From: a virus
Virus record (IMG/VR): IMGVR_UViG_3300043429_001387
Location: 1 to 32,134 of that record
Direction: 5' to 3' (one strand)
Length of the DNA stretch: 32,134 nucleotides
In this document: positions 17,304 through 25,353 of the stretch, piece after piece
Numbering within the stretch: the first letter of the stretch is position 1
Layout: the number at the start of each line of letters is the position of its first letter
Program-made: the position numbers and the translations under genes
The notes under the pieces: generated by a model
The model's database searches: none
What the model was told of the DNA's origin: nothing
What the model saw: only the letters and a program-made list of their open reading frames with translations

Positions 17304-17463
17304 GCCTCTTTGATTTCAGCAATTCCACGAACCTTCAATGCCCCTAAGAACCTTGCTTCTTTTTGAAGCCCGCGCTGCTCCTTGATCCTGCCTCCCATTG
17401 AGGCCTGCCGCTCGCTGATCCTACGCACCTTCACTGAAACCCACGAACCTTACGGAGCCCACC

Positions 17464-18468
17464 ATGGCCGTCCTCGCCCCCTTGTCCCTGACCTACGCCG
17501 ATCTTGTCAAGCGCATGCAAGACGGCAAGATCGCCTACATCGTTGAGACTCTCAACGAAACCAACGATCTCCTTACCGATATGCGACTCATGGAGTGCAA
17601 CCAAGGCACTGCCCACAAGTCGACTCAACGTGCCTCGCTGCCTTCCGGCGCCTTCCGCGCCTTTGGCGAAGGTGTGCCCAAGAGCAAGTCGACCACCATC
17701 CAGATCACCGATAACACCTCGATGTTCGAGGCTTGGTCAGATGTGGACTGCGCTCTGGCTGAAATCGCTCCCGATCTCGGCGCCTTCCTGCAGAGCGAAA
17801 GCCGCAGCTTCATCGCCGGCATGAACAACGGCATGGCGCAGACCATGATCTATGGCAACAGCCAGGTCAACGCCAAAGCTTTCGACGGCCTCTTCACCCG
17901 CTACAACAAAATCGCCGGTAACGATGCGCTGACTGCTGGCCAGATCATCGACGCGGGCGGTACTGGCAGCGCCAACACCTCGATCGGCTTGGCCGTCTGG
18001 GGCGACGACTCCCTGCTTGGTATCTACCCCAAGGGTACCAAGGGCGGTCTGCAGCAAGAAGACCTCGGTCGCCGTCCGGTGAAAGACTCCGGCGGCATCA
18101 ACGAGTTCATGGCCTACAGCTCGCACTACAAGTGGTACAACGGCCTCAGCGTCCGCGACAAACGCCAGTTCGTGCGGATCTGCAACATCGACAACGGCGT
18201 CATCATGGCGGACGGCACCAAGGCCAAGCTCAAGGACCTGCTGACCTACATGATCATGGCGCAGGAGCGGATCTACAACATCAAGGGCGGCAACGCTGCC
18301 TACTACTGCAGCCGCGCCACCATGACGCTCTTGCGTCTGGCCATCCTCGAGAAGATCGCTTACAACCTGACGGAAGAAACCGTCGGCGGCAAGCCGGTCG
18401 TTCAGTTCAACGGCATCCCCGTGCGCCGCGTCGACGAGATCCTCTCCACCGAGGCCCGCGTCATCTGA
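17464..18468 (+). CDS. Major capsid protein (Bbp17-like, 334 aa)
   Basis: The N-terminus (LTYADLVKRMQDGKIAYIVE), the middle region (GMAQTMIYGNSQVNAKAFDG) and the end (PVVQFNGIPVRRVDEILSTE) match the major capsid family of BPP-1-like podoviruses. The 334-aa length is normal for an HK97-fold subunit. ATG 17464 has GGAG upstream. The gene has strong G/C-ending codon bias, as expected of an abundant protein, and is followed by a strong hairpin. No protease domain or N-terminal delta domain is obvious. Confidence 0.9.
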   Translation: MAVLAPLSLTYADLVKRMQDGKIAYIVETLNETNDLLTDMRLMECNQGTAHKSTQRASLPSGAFRAFGEGVPKSKSTTIQITDNTSMFEAWSDVDCALAEIAPDLGAFLQSESRSFIAGMNNGMAQTMIYGNSQVNAKAFDGLFTRYNKIAGNDALTAGQIIDAGGTGSANTSIGLAVWGDDSLLGIYPKGTKGGLQQEDLGRRPVKDSGGINEFMAYSSHYKWYNGLSVRDKRQFVRICNIDNGVIMADGTKAKLKDLLTYMIMAQERIYNIKGGNAAYYCSRATMTLLRLAILEKIAYNLTEETVGGKPVVQFNGIPVRRVDEILSTEARVI

Positions 18469-18475
18469 TTCCTCT

Positions 18476-18498
18476 GCCGGGCGGTTCTGCCGCCCGGC
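18476..18498 (+). terminator. Hairpin after the capsid gene (partial terminator)
   Basis: A perfect 9-bp stem, GCCGGGCGG/CCGCCCGGC, with a 5-nt loop (TTCTG), follows the capsid stop by 7 bases and is followed by TTTCCCC. Such leaky terminators are common after major capsid genes and set the capsid to downstream ratio. The T run is short, so partial readthrough is expected. Confidence 0.65.
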
Positions 18499-18545
18499 TT
18501 TCCCCCTCTCCCCTTTCGACTCTCAACCCATCAAGGTCAATCCCC

Positions 18546-18983
18546 ATGATCCCCGACAGCAACCACTACTTCTCTTCTGCCCAACTTCTTAGTGCCGGCA
18601 ACTTCGTCCTTTCCACTAACGTTGTCGATCTCGGCCCGGGTCAGCAGGCCCGCAATGCCCAGGGCGCCCTTGTCAACGGCTCCGCCGGCAGCAACGGCTC
18701 CGACTACCTGCCGATCCAGGTCATGGCCGGCGTCATCAATAGCTCTGGTACGATTAAGGTCGAAGTGCTCAGCTCGCCCAACAGTGACCTGAGCTCGCCC
18801 TCCGTCCATGCTTCGCACGACGTTTCGGTCTCAGTCGGCATGTCCAACACGATTCTGCCCATTGAACCAGATCTGCCGCAAGTTTGCCAGCGCTACGTCG
18901 GCTTGCGCTACACCACTGGCGGCGGCTTCACCAACTTGCCAATCACCGCTCTGATCATCCCCGAGCGCCAGACCAACCGCTAA
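18546..18983 (+). CDS. Head accessory/decoration-like protein (Bbp16-like, 145 aa)
   Basis: Lies just after the capsid gene. The sequence is rich in Ser, Gly, Val and Asn with alternating strands (STNVVDLGPGQQARNAQGAL; VMAGVINSSGTIKVEVLSS) and ends in a Gly-rich YTTGGGFTNLPITALIIPE segment. This agrees with small head proteins found after the capsid gene in BPP-1-like phages (Bbp16), probably a decoration or stabilising protein. ATG 18546 has a weak AAGG upstream. A bulged hairpin (18991-19014) follows. Confidence 0.65.
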   Translation: MIPDSNHYFSSAQLLSAGNFVLSTNVVDLGPGQQARNAQGALVNGSAGSNGSDYLPIQVMAGVINSSGTIKVEVLSSPNSDLSSPSVHASHDVSVSVGMSNTILPIEPDLPQVCQRYVGLRYTTGGGFTNLPITALIIPERQTNR

Positions 18984-19058
18984 GCCACGACAGGGGCGGC
19001 CTAGCCGTCCCCTGAAAACTTCATTCACGCACAATCCCCTATATCCCGGAGTTAACCC

Positions 19059-19346
19059 ATGTCCCGTTTTCACGTGAAAGCCCCTTCCTATATCGCCGGT
19101 CGCATCCTCGAACCCGGCGAGTACGAACTCCCCGACGACACACCCGAAGCCCCGCATCTCCTCAATCTGGATGCCGAAGCGAAGCGCCAAGAAGAGACCA
19201 AGGCGAAAGCCGAAGCCGCCAAGCTCAAGGCCGAGAAGGATGCCGAAGCCGCCAAGCTCAAGGCCGAGAAGGATGCCGAAGCCGCCAGAATCAAGGCTGA
19301 GAAGGCTTCGGCTTCAAAGGCGTCCGGCGCTGAATCCAGCAACTGA
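19059..19346 (+). CDS. Small protein with hendecad coiled coil (95 aa)
   Basis: An N-terminal 40 residues (FHVKAPSYIAGRILEPGEYE) resemble small phage head or tail accessory proteins with an FxVxxPxY-type opening. They are followed by three 11-residue repeats (AEAAKLKAEKD) predicted to form a right-handed coiled coil, then a Ser/Ala tail. ATG 19059 has GGAG seven bases upstream. Its place between head and tail-adaptor genes suggests a minor virion or assembly role. The exact function is unknown. Confidence 0.65.
   Translation: MSRFHVKAPSYIAGRILEPGEYELPDDTPEAPHLLNLDAEAKRQEETKAKAEAAKLKAEKDAEAAKLKAEKDAEAARIKAEKASASKASGAESSN
19209..19307 (+). repeat. Three 33-bp tandem repeats coding 11-residue units
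   Basis: Units start at 19209, 19242 and 19275. The first two are identical and the third differs at several bases. Each encodes AEAA(K/R)(L/I)KAEK(D/A). Such arrays change copy number by slippage, which would alter coiled-coil length in whole turns. Confidence 0.85.
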
Positions 19347-19391
19347 TCGAACCAAGGGGGAGCCACGGCGCCCCCTTCCCTTGGGGGCCTC

Positions 19392-19964
19392 ATGACTGAC
19401 CTCGACATTTGCAACCACGCTCTTGCCCGTCTGGGCTGTCGCTTCAACGTGGCGTCTCTGAGTGAAGACTCGGCCGAGGGCCGCGCCTGCAACCTGCTTT
19501 ATGCAGTGGCACGGGACGCGGCGCTGCGTCGCCACGACTGGAGCTTCGCGACGACGCGCCTCGCCTTGACCGATCTCGGCACGCCGCCGAGCGACTGGGG
19601 CTATCGCTACAGCTTGCCTGCTGACTGCCTGAAGGCGCGGCAGTTGATGATCAAGGACGGCGCGCCGCCCTCGCCCTTCGAAGTGGCGGGGCGCGAGCTC
19701 TTCTGCGACATTGCGTCGGCGACGCTGATCTACACCAAGCGGATCACCGACACGACGATCTTCGACCCCGGCTTCATCGAGCTGCTGATCCTCAAGCTGG
19801 CGACCGATCTGGCCACCGTCTTGCGACTTTCCGCCGAGCTGCACAACAGCTTTGACAGGTCGTGGAAATCGTGGCTGCCGGAAGCCGGGGCGCAGGACGC
19901 CAATGAAGCGGCCGGCCTGGGCAGCTGGGATGCGCCGTGGATCACGGCGCGGGGAGGTCTGTAA
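19392..19964 (+). CDS. Tail tubular protein A / gp11-like adaptor (190 aa)
   Basis: The start (LDICNHALARLGCRFNVAS) and motifs ARDAALRRHDWSFATTR and DWGYRYSLPADCLKARQLM are diagnostic of the gp11-like head-to-tail adaptor family of podoviruses. The length is typical. The protein forms the ring between portal and nozzle. ATG 19392 follows GGGGG. The run is flanked by alternative C5/G5 pairings that may control initiation. Confidence 0.85.
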   Translation: MTDLDICNHALARLGCRFNVASLSEDSAEGRACNLLYAVARDAALRRHDWSFATTRLALTDLGTPPSDWGYRYSLPADCLKARQLMIKDGAPPSPFEVAGRELFCDIASATLIYTKRITDTTIFDPGFIELLILKLATDLATVLRLSAELHNSFDRSWKSWLPEAGAQDANEAAGLGSWDAPWITARGGL

Positions 19965-20269
19965 TGGATGCCGGTAGCGTCACCATGATCTGCACCCTCG
20001 TCTCCGGTGCCTTCGGTGCCTTCTTCAAGTTCTCCGTCTTCGACCGGATCAAGCTCCTCGAGGGCAAGATCCAGGCGATGGAGGAGGAGCTGGCGACCGA
20101 TCGCGCTGTGCTCGCCTTTCATCACTCTTTCCGCCTCACTGTCGCCTCACTGGCCCGGCAACAGCCGCAGGTACCAAGCGCCGCCATCCTCGAACTCGAC
20201 ACCCAGCTGGAAAGCCAGCTCGAAGTGCTCATCAACAAAAACCAGAACAAACGCAAGGAAGCCCCATGA
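19964..20269 (+). CDS. Small membrane protein with coiled coil, i-spanin/holin-like (101 aa)
   Basis: A short N-terminal hydrophobic helix (SVTMICTLVSGAFGAFF) is followed by a charged coiled coil (IKLLEGKIQAMEEELATDR) and a second helix. ATG 19964 overlaps the upstream TAA (TAATG) and has GGGGAGG before it. The topology (N-terminal anchor, long coil) and an overlapping lipoprotein gene directly downstream match inner-membrane spanins, although a holin cannot be excluded. No endolysin is adjacent. Confidence 0.55.
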   Translation: MDAGSVTMICTLVSGAFGAFFKFSVFDRIKLLEGKIQAMEEELATDRAVLAFHHSFRLTVASLARQQPQVPSAAILELDTQLESQLEVLINKNQNKRKEAP

Positions 20270-20520
20270 TCATCCTGCATCCCCGCATTCGTCTCGCGCT
20301 GCTCAAGCTCGGCGCCGTCCTCCTCTTCGCCAGCTGCGCCAGCACTGCCACTCCCGCCAGTGCCGGCGGCTGGACCAATGGCGAACGCTGCAATGTCGTC
20401 GTCATCAACCTCGGCGAGATGAAGAAAGAGGGCTCCAACAGCGCGCCCAATTCTTCGGTCAACAGCCCGACCAACACCACCGACGTGAAGCCGGTGATCA
20501 CTCCCGCTGCCGCGCCCTGA
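20266..20520 (+). CDS. Small lipoprotein, o-spanin-like (84 aa)
   Basis: An N-terminal basic and hydrophobic signal (RLALLKLGAVLLFASC) ends in a lipobox-like LFASC, so the mature protein would start at Cys24. The mature part is Ser/Asn/Pro/Thr-rich and ends in PAAAP. The ATG overlaps the preceding stop (ATGA). Size, lipobox and the overlap with a membrane-anchored coiled-coil gene are those of two-component spanins. The assignment is by context. Confidence 0.6.
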   Translation: MIILHPRIRLALLKLGAVLLFASCASTATPASAGGWTNGERCNVVVINLGEMKKEGSNSAPNSSVNSPTNTTDVKPVITPAAAP

Positions 20521-20524
20521 ACCC

Positions 20525-20959
20525 ATGAAGCCGCTGACTGCCAAACAAAGGCAATTCTGCCTGGAATACCTCGCCGATCTGAATGCGACCGCGGCGGTGA
20601 TCCGCTGCGGTTATGCGGCGTCGGTAGCGAAGCAAACAGCGGCGAAATTGATGGCGAATCCCCGCGTTCAGGCGGAGATCCAGAAGCAGCGCAAGGATCG
20701 CGAGAAGCGCACCAAGGTGACTGTCGACGCGGTGGTGAAGGAACTGGAAGGCATCGCCTTTGCCAAGGTGGACCCGCAGGAGGAGGAAGGTCCGCCTCCG
20801 GCAGTGACCACCGGCCACAAGATCAGCGCTCTGGACAAGCTGATGCGGCACCTCGGCGGCTACAACGACAAGCTGGAGGTCGAAACGACCAGCAATCTGA
20901 AAGGCCGCGTCGACGCGGCGATCAAGAAAATCAAAAACCAGGATGAAGCCTCTTCATGA
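20525..20959 (+). CDS. terS: Terminase small subunit (144 aa)
   Basis: The N-terminus LTAKQRQFCLEYLADLNATA, then VIRCGYA and KLMANPRVQAEIQ, is the standard signature of the Terminase_2-type small subunit with its DNA-binding helix-turn-helix. A central Glu/Pro stretch precedes a C-terminal helix that should contact the large subunit. Its end overlaps the large-subunit ATG as ATGA. It recognises phage DNA for packaging. Confidence 0.9.
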   Translation: MKPLTAKQRQFCLEYLADLNATAAVIRCGYAASVAKQTAAKLMANPRVQAEIQKQRKDREKRTKVTVDAVVKELEGIAFAKVDPQEEEGPPPAVTTGHKISALDKLMRHLGGYNDKLEVETTSNLKGRVDAAIKKIKNQDEASS

Positions 20960-22476
20960 GCTGCGACAATTCCAGCATCGACGAAAAGCGGATGGACTTG
21001 CTGGCGCGCTGCGCCCGCGATCCCCTGCTCTTCGTGCAGATCGCCTTCCCTTGGGGCGAGCCCGGACCTTTGGAAGATCATGAGGGGCCGGATGACTGGG
21101 CGGTGGACATATTGACGCAAATCCGCGATGCTTTGCGGAAACCGCGAAGCCAGCTCAAGCCGATCTTCATCGCGGTGGCCTCGGGGCACGGCATCGGCAA
21201 GAGCTGCCTGGTGTCTTGGATTAGTCTCTGGTCGAACATGACTTGCCCGGATTCGAAGGGGCTGGTGACGGCCAACACCGAAGCGCAGCTCGTCACCAAG
21301 ACCTGGCCGGAAATCTCGAAGTGGTTCGAGCTCTGCCTGTTCAAGGACTGGTTCAAGATGACCGATGGAGCGATCCTGAGCCGCGATCCCTCCTGTGCGA
21401 AGACCTGGCGCTTCGACAAGGTGACTTGGAGCGAGCACAACACCGAAGCCTTCGCCGGCCTGCACAACCAGGGCAAACGCCTGCTGCTGGTCTTCGATGA
21501 AGCATCTAACATCGCCGACAAGGTCTGGGAAGTTGCGGAAGGCGCACTCACCGACAAGGAAACCGAGATCATCTGGGTGGCCTTCGGCAACCCGACGCGG
21601 AACTCGGGGCGCTTCTTCGAGTGCTTCCACGCTCGCCGGGCTCGCTGGATCACCCGGCAAATCGACAGCCGCACGGTGAAGATCACCAACAAGGCGGTCT
21701 TGGCCGACATGGTGGCGGAGAACGGCGAGGACAGCGACTTCGTCAAGGTCCGGATCAAGGGGCAGTTCCCCTCTTCGTCGACGAATCAATTCCTGCACCG
21801 CGAGGCGGTCCTGGCGGCGCAGCTGCGCGAGGTGACGGTGTACCCGCACGATCCGATCGTGATCGGCGTCGATGTCGCCCGCTTCGGTTCGGACCGCAGC
21901 ACCATCTGGACGCGACGCGGCGACGACTGCATCTACCGCCCGCCGCTGATCTTCGAGGGCAAGGACACGATGCAGCTCGCCGCGCAAGTGGTGCGCCTGG
22001 CCGCTGAGCTTCACCCCGACGCCATCTTCATCGACGGTACCGGAGTGGGCGGCGGCGTCATCGACCGCGTCCGGCAGCTCGGCTGGTCGGTGATCGAGGT
22101 CTACAACAACGGCAAGGCGACGCAGCGCGACTTTGCCGATTGGGGCGCCGAGTGCTGGGGCAACCTGAAGGCGAACCTGCACCGCCTGCGGCTGCCGCGA
22201 CTGCCGGCTCCCGGCGGCGCGGTCGACCGCCTCGTCGATGAGCTCTGCCAGCGCGAGTATCACTACGACGCGCAGAACCGGCTCAAGCTGGAGAGCAAGG
22301 ACGAGATGAAGAAGCGCGGCCTCGCCTCGCCCGACATCGCCGACGGCCTCGCCCTGACCTTCGCCTTGCCCGTGGGCCATCGCGACCCGCAACGCGGCCG
22401 CCTGGTCGAGCTCGGCGCTCCCGAGTCGAGCTACGGCGGCCAGATCAACAACGATTTCGACCCTTTCAAACAGTGA
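20956..22476 (+). CDS. terL: Terminase large subunit (506 aa)
   Basis: Packaging motor ATPase and nuclease. Walker A is GHGIGKS at residues 77-83 and Walker B is LLLVFDE at 176-182. The RNase H-like nuclease has Asp306 (IGVDVARFG), Asp360 (IFIDGTG) and a late Asp pair at about 460-463 (PDIADGLAL). The order and length are complete. ATG 20956 is coupled to terS. All key residues appear present, so it should be functional. Confidence 0.95.
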   Translation: MSCDNSSIDEKRMDLLARCARDPLLFVQIAFPWGEPGPLEDHEGPDDWAVDILTQIRDALRKPRSQLKPIFIAVASGHGIGKSCLVSWISLWSNMTCPDSKGLVTANTEAQLVTKTWPEISKWFELCLFKDWFKMTDGAILSRDPSCAKTWRFDKVTWSEHNTEAFAGLHNQGKRLLLVFDEASNIADKVWEVAEGALTDKETEIIWVAFGNPTRNSGRFFECFHARRARWITRQIDSRTVKITNKAVLADMVAENGEDSDFVKVRIKGQFPSSSTNQFLHREAVLAAQLREVTVYPHDPIVIGVDVARFGSDRSTIWTRRGDDCIYRPPLIFEGKDTMQLAAQVVRLAAELHPDAIFIDGTGVGGGVIDRVRQLGWSVIEVYNNGKATQRDFADWGAECWGNLKANLHRLRLPRLPAPGGAVDRLVDELCQREYHYDAQNRLKLESKDEMKKRGLASPDIADGLALTFALPVGHRDPQRGRLVELGAPESSYGGQINNDFDPFKQ

Positions 22477-22484
22477 GGTGAATC

Positions 22485-22778
22485 ATGTGTATGGGCAAAA
22501 AAGCCGGCGGCGAACTCGGCGGCGGCCTGTTGATCGGCGGCGCCGATCCCTTCGTCGGTACCCTGGTCGGCGGCAAGGGCCTGCTCGACAACAACAAGGC
22601 AGAGAAGCAGAAGACCAAGGATGCCGAGCGCAAGTATCGCGACTCCTTGATCGACAAGAAGCAGACCGCAGTCCAGAGCGACGCGGCGTCGCGATGGCTG
22701 GTCGCGAACCGCTCGCAACCCTTCAGCGGCGGCCTGCTCGGCGGCGCCAATGGCAACAGCAAACTGGGAGGTGTCTGA
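22485..22778 (+). CDS. Small virion-module protein MCMG-1 (97 aa)
   Basis: Starts MCMGKKAGGEL, has a Gly-rich hydrophobic stretch (GLLIGGADPFVGTLVGGKGL), then a Lys/Asp helix and ends NGNSKLGGV. It lies between terL and portal. ATG 22485 has a GAGGTG SD. Its TGA overlaps the ATG of the next gene, which shares the MCMG start and NS-LGG end. No family was recognised; a minor head or connector component is likely. Confidence 0.65.
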   Translation: MCMGKKAGGELGGGLLIGGADPFVGTLVGGKGLLDNNKAEKQKTKDAERKYRDSLIDKKQTAVQSDAASRWLVANRSQPFSGGLLGGANGNSKLGGV

Positions 22779-23068
22779 TGTGTATGGGAGGAAAAGCCGC
22801 GCCCGATCCCTTCGGCATGCGCAACCTGCCGGAAGTCGGCGGCGTCCGTGTCTCGGACCCGATGCAGATCTTCGGCGAATCGGACAAACAGAAGCGCAAG
22901 AATGTCGCCGATCAGCGCAAGGCCGAGCTCAAGGCCTTCAACGAAGCCCAGGGCTATCGTCAGGAAGTGGTCAAAAGCCGCTACAGCCGGCCATCTGACG
23001 CGCCGATGAGCGGCCTCGGAATCATGACGCCGGCGAAGACCAGCAACAGCCTGCTCGGAGGTTCCTGA
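22778..23068 (+). CDS. Small virion-module protein MCMG-2 (96 aa)
   Basis: Starts MCMGGKAAPDPFGMRN, has a charged helix (KQKRKNVADQRKAELKAFNE) and ends TSNSLLGGS. ATG 22778 overlaps the upstream stop and is preceded by GGGAGG. It resembles its neighbour in N-terminus and tail but not in the middle. Its final codon overlaps the portal start (TGATG). Function unknown. Confidence 0.65.
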   Translation: MCMGGKAAPDPFGMRNLPEVGGVRVSDPMQIFGESDKQKRKNVADQRKAELKAFNEAQGYRQEVVKSRYSRPSDAPMSGLGIMTPAKTSNSLLGGS

Positions 23069-24726
23069 TGGAATGCTCCGTGCCCCAGCAATTGCTCGCC
23101 CGCCTCGCCTCGCTGCGGGCCGAACGGAGCCTCTTCGAGGCCGATTGGCGCAGCCTGGCCGAATTCATCCTGCCGCGCAATGGCCGCTGGCTGGAGAGCC
23201 AGACCAACAAGCCGCAGCCAAAGAGCAACAAGATCCTCAACACCCGGGCGACCCTGGACATGCGCTCTCTCGCCGCCGGACTGGCCGCCGGGGTGAGCAG
23301 CAAAGCCCGCCCGTGGTTCCACCTCGGCACGCCCTCGAAGAAGCTGAACAAGCGAGAAGACGTCAAGATCTGGCTCTTCGAGGTCGAAAGCATTCTGCGC
23401 GAGGCAATGAACCGCAGCAACTTCTACAGCAGCATGCACCAGCTTTACGAAGAGCTGGGACTTTTCGGCTGTTCGGCGATGATCCTCGACGAGCACGAGG
23501 AAAAGACGGTCCACTGCCGCACCCTCACCGCCGGCGAGTTTTTCTTTGCGCTGGGCGCAGACGACACGGTGAACTCGCTTTACCGCACCCTGCAAATGAC
23601 GGTGGCGCAACTGGTCGAGCGCTTCACCTTGGCGGCCTGTTCGCCGCCGGTGCAGCAGGCCTGGAGAGAGCACCAGCATGACCGCCAGGTGAAGGTCTTG
23701 CATGTGATCGAGCCGAACGACTTGCGCGACTGGAACAGCCCCGGCCCGGCGGGCATGGCTTGGCGCAGCGCTTGGATGGAGCTGGAGGGCCACTGCGACA
23801 AGTTCCTCAAGCTCAGCGGCTATCACAGCAAGCCCTTCATCGCGCCGCGCTGGCATGTGCTCGGCGGCGACGCCTATGGTCGCGGTCCCGGCCATGACAT
23901 CCTGCCCGACGTACAAAGCCTGCAGACGATGGAGAAGTGGAAGGCGAAGGCGGTGGCCAAGAAGGTCGACCCGCCTCTCCTCGGTCCCTCCAGCCTGAAG
24001 AACCAGGTGATCAACAACGTCCCCGGCGGCGTCACCTACGTCGACCTGACCAACTCGCCGAACGGCTTCCGCTCGGTCTACGATGTACAACTGCAGACCG
24101 GCGAGTTGCGCCAGGACATCGCCGAGATGGAAGCCCGCATCCGCAGCGGCCTCTTTGTCGACCTCTTCTTGATGATCTCGAACGATCAGCGCAGCGACAT
24201 CACTGCAGCCGAGATCGCGGCCCGCCAGGAAGAGAAGATGATGATGATTGGCCCGGTGCTTGAACGCCTGCACGACGAAGCGCTCGGCCCGGCGATCGAC
24301 CGGATCTTCGAAACCTGCCAGCGCGATGGCAAGCTGCCGCCTCCTCCGCCCGATCTGAACGGCGTCGAGCTGCAGGTGGAATACATCAGCATCCTGGCAC
24401 AGGCGCAGAAGGCGCTGGCGACGCGTGGCATCGAGCGCACCATCGGCTTCGTCGGCAACCTCGCCCAAAGCAATCCGGCAGTTCTCGACAAGCTCGATTG
24501 CGACGCCGCGGTCGACGCCTATGTCGATGCCATAGGCACCCCGCCGATGCTGATCCGCAGCGCCGATGCGGTGGCGGCCATCCGTCAGCAACGCCAGGAC
24601 GCTTTAGACCAGCAAGCGCAGCGCGAGCAACTCATGCAAGCGGCCCAGGGCGCCGAGCTGTTATCTAAAACCGACACGCGTTCGGGCAATGCCTTGAACG
24701 CCTTACTGACAGGGAGATTGACATGA
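23068..24726 (+). CDS. Portal / head-to-tail connector (T7-like, 552 aa)
   Basis: Motifs EADWRSLAEFILPRNGRW, LNTRATLDMRSLAAGLAAGV and YEELGLFGCSAMILDEHEE are diagnostic of the T7-like head-tail connecting protein family. Later, GPGHDILPDVQSLQTMEKWK and SDITAAEIAARQEEKMMMIGP also fit. The length is typical. It forms the dodecameric portal that docks the terminase and the gp11-like ring. The start is coupled to the upstream gene and the end overlaps the next gene by 4 bases. Confidence 0.95.
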   Translation: MECSVPQQLLARLASLRAERSLFEADWRSLAEFILPRNGRWLESQTNKPQPKSNKILNTRATLDMRSLAAGLAAGVSSKARPWFHLGTPSKKLNKREDVKIWLFEVESILREAMNRSNFYSSMHQLYEELGLFGCSAMILDEHEEKTVHCRTLTAGEFFFALGADDTVNSLYRTLQMTVAQLVERFTLAACSPPVQQAWREHQHDRQVKVLHVIEPNDLRDWNSPGPAGMAWRSAWMELEGHCDKFLKLSGYHSKPFIAPRWHVLGGDAYGRGPGHDILPDVQSLQTMEKWKAKAVAKKVDPPLLGPSSLKNQVINNVPGGVTYVDLTNSPNGFRSVYDVQLQTGELRQDIAEMEARIRSGLFVDLFLMISNDQRSDITAAEIAARQEEKMMMIGPVLERLHDEALGPAIDRIFETCQRDGKLPPPPPDLNGVELQVEYISILAQAQKALATRGIERTIGFVGNLAQSNPAVLDKLDCDAAVDAYVDAIGTPPMLIRSADAVAAIRQQRQDALDQQAQREQLMQAAQGAELLSKTDTRSGNALNALLTGRLT

Positions 24727-24998
24727 GCGACGAAGATGAAAGTGAAGACACGAAAGAGCCGACGCAGGAAGACCTGCGCCGGCAAGCGATCGAGCGCGGC
24801 CTGGCCCGCATCATGGAGCATCCGGACTCCCGCGCCTGGTTGCGCGATCATCTCGACTTCTGCGGCCCGTTGCGCAGCAGCTTCACCGGTGAGGCGCTGA
24901 GCTCGGCTTTCGCCGAGGGGCAGAGGAACGCGGGACTCAGGGTGATGTGCCAGGTGCTGGAGAAATTTCCGGTTGGGTGGGGGGAGATGATGGGGTGA
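24723..24998 (+). CDS. Bbp19-like small phage protein (91 aa)
   Basis: An acidic N-terminus is followed by RQAIERGLARIMEHPDSRAW, LDFCGPLRSSFTGEAL and FAEGQRNAGLRVMCQVLEKF, the pattern of the Bbp19 family found after the portal gene in BPP-1-like phages. Its start overlaps the portal end (ATGA). The 3' end overlaps a convergent lipoprotein gene by 62 bases, and a diverged copy of the 3' half lies at 25456-25606. Confidence 0.8.
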   Translation: MSDEDESEDTKEPTQEDLRRQAIERGLARIMEHPDSRAWLRDHLDFCGPLRSSFTGEALSSAFAEGQRNAGLRVMCQVLEKFPVGWGEMMG

Positions 24999-25353
24999 TA
25001 GGAAGCTTTTCGGCATCAGCTAGTTTTTTATTTGCCTCAGCAAGAGTTTTTTTAGCCTCGGCAAGAGTTTTAGCTGTCTCGTCTCTTGTTTCTTGGGAGG
25101 ATTTTAAATTCTCTTGAGCCATTTTATTTGCCCGAGCCGCTGTTTCAAGCGCATTTGCAGCAGCAGCAGAGGCGTCTTTTGCAATTTTGACTTCGCGTTC
25201 GCGGCCCTGTGGATTCAATACATCGCCCGTTTTCGCCATAATCGCTTCTGCATCTGGCTGCTTACATCCGAAGCACATCACTGTCAATGAAAATGCAATC
25301 AGTAACGAGGTGATTTTTTGGCGCAATGAAATGTTGGTTCTAAAATAAGTCAT
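24937..25353 (-). CDS. AT-rich cargo lipoprotein with coiled coil (138 aa)
   Basis: A signal sequence (LRQKITSLLIAFSLTVMCFGC) ends in a weak lipobox with Cys at about residue 30. An Ala/Lys/Glu coiled coil follows (ALETAARANKMAQENLKSS, then KTLAEAKKTLAEANKKLAD), and the C-terminus is Pro-rich. This is like Lpp-type or spanin-like envelope lipoproteins. ATG 25353 has AGGAAA upstream. It runs against the flanking late genes and is AT-rich, so it is a moron. Its last 20 codons run antisense over the Bbp19-like gene. Confidence 0.7.
   Translation of the reverse strand: MTYFRTNISLRQKITSLLIAFSLTVMCFGCKQPDAEAIMAKTGDVLNPQGREREVKIAKDASAAAANALETAARANKMAQENLKSSQETRDETAKTLAEAKKTLAEANKKLADAEKLPITPSSPPTQPEISPAPGTSP

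Noticed and set aside
20860-22392. Leftward 510-aa ORF opposite the large terminase
   Set aside because: Its translation has no motif, and the opposite strand has complete terminase motifs.
22981-24591. Leftward 536-aa ORF opposite the portal
   Set aside because: Shadow of the portal gene; composition is that of antisense high-GC DNA.
16668-24998. Diversity-generating retroelement, expected from the BPP-1-like head genes
   Set aside because: No reverse transcriptase or template/variable repeat pair was seen.
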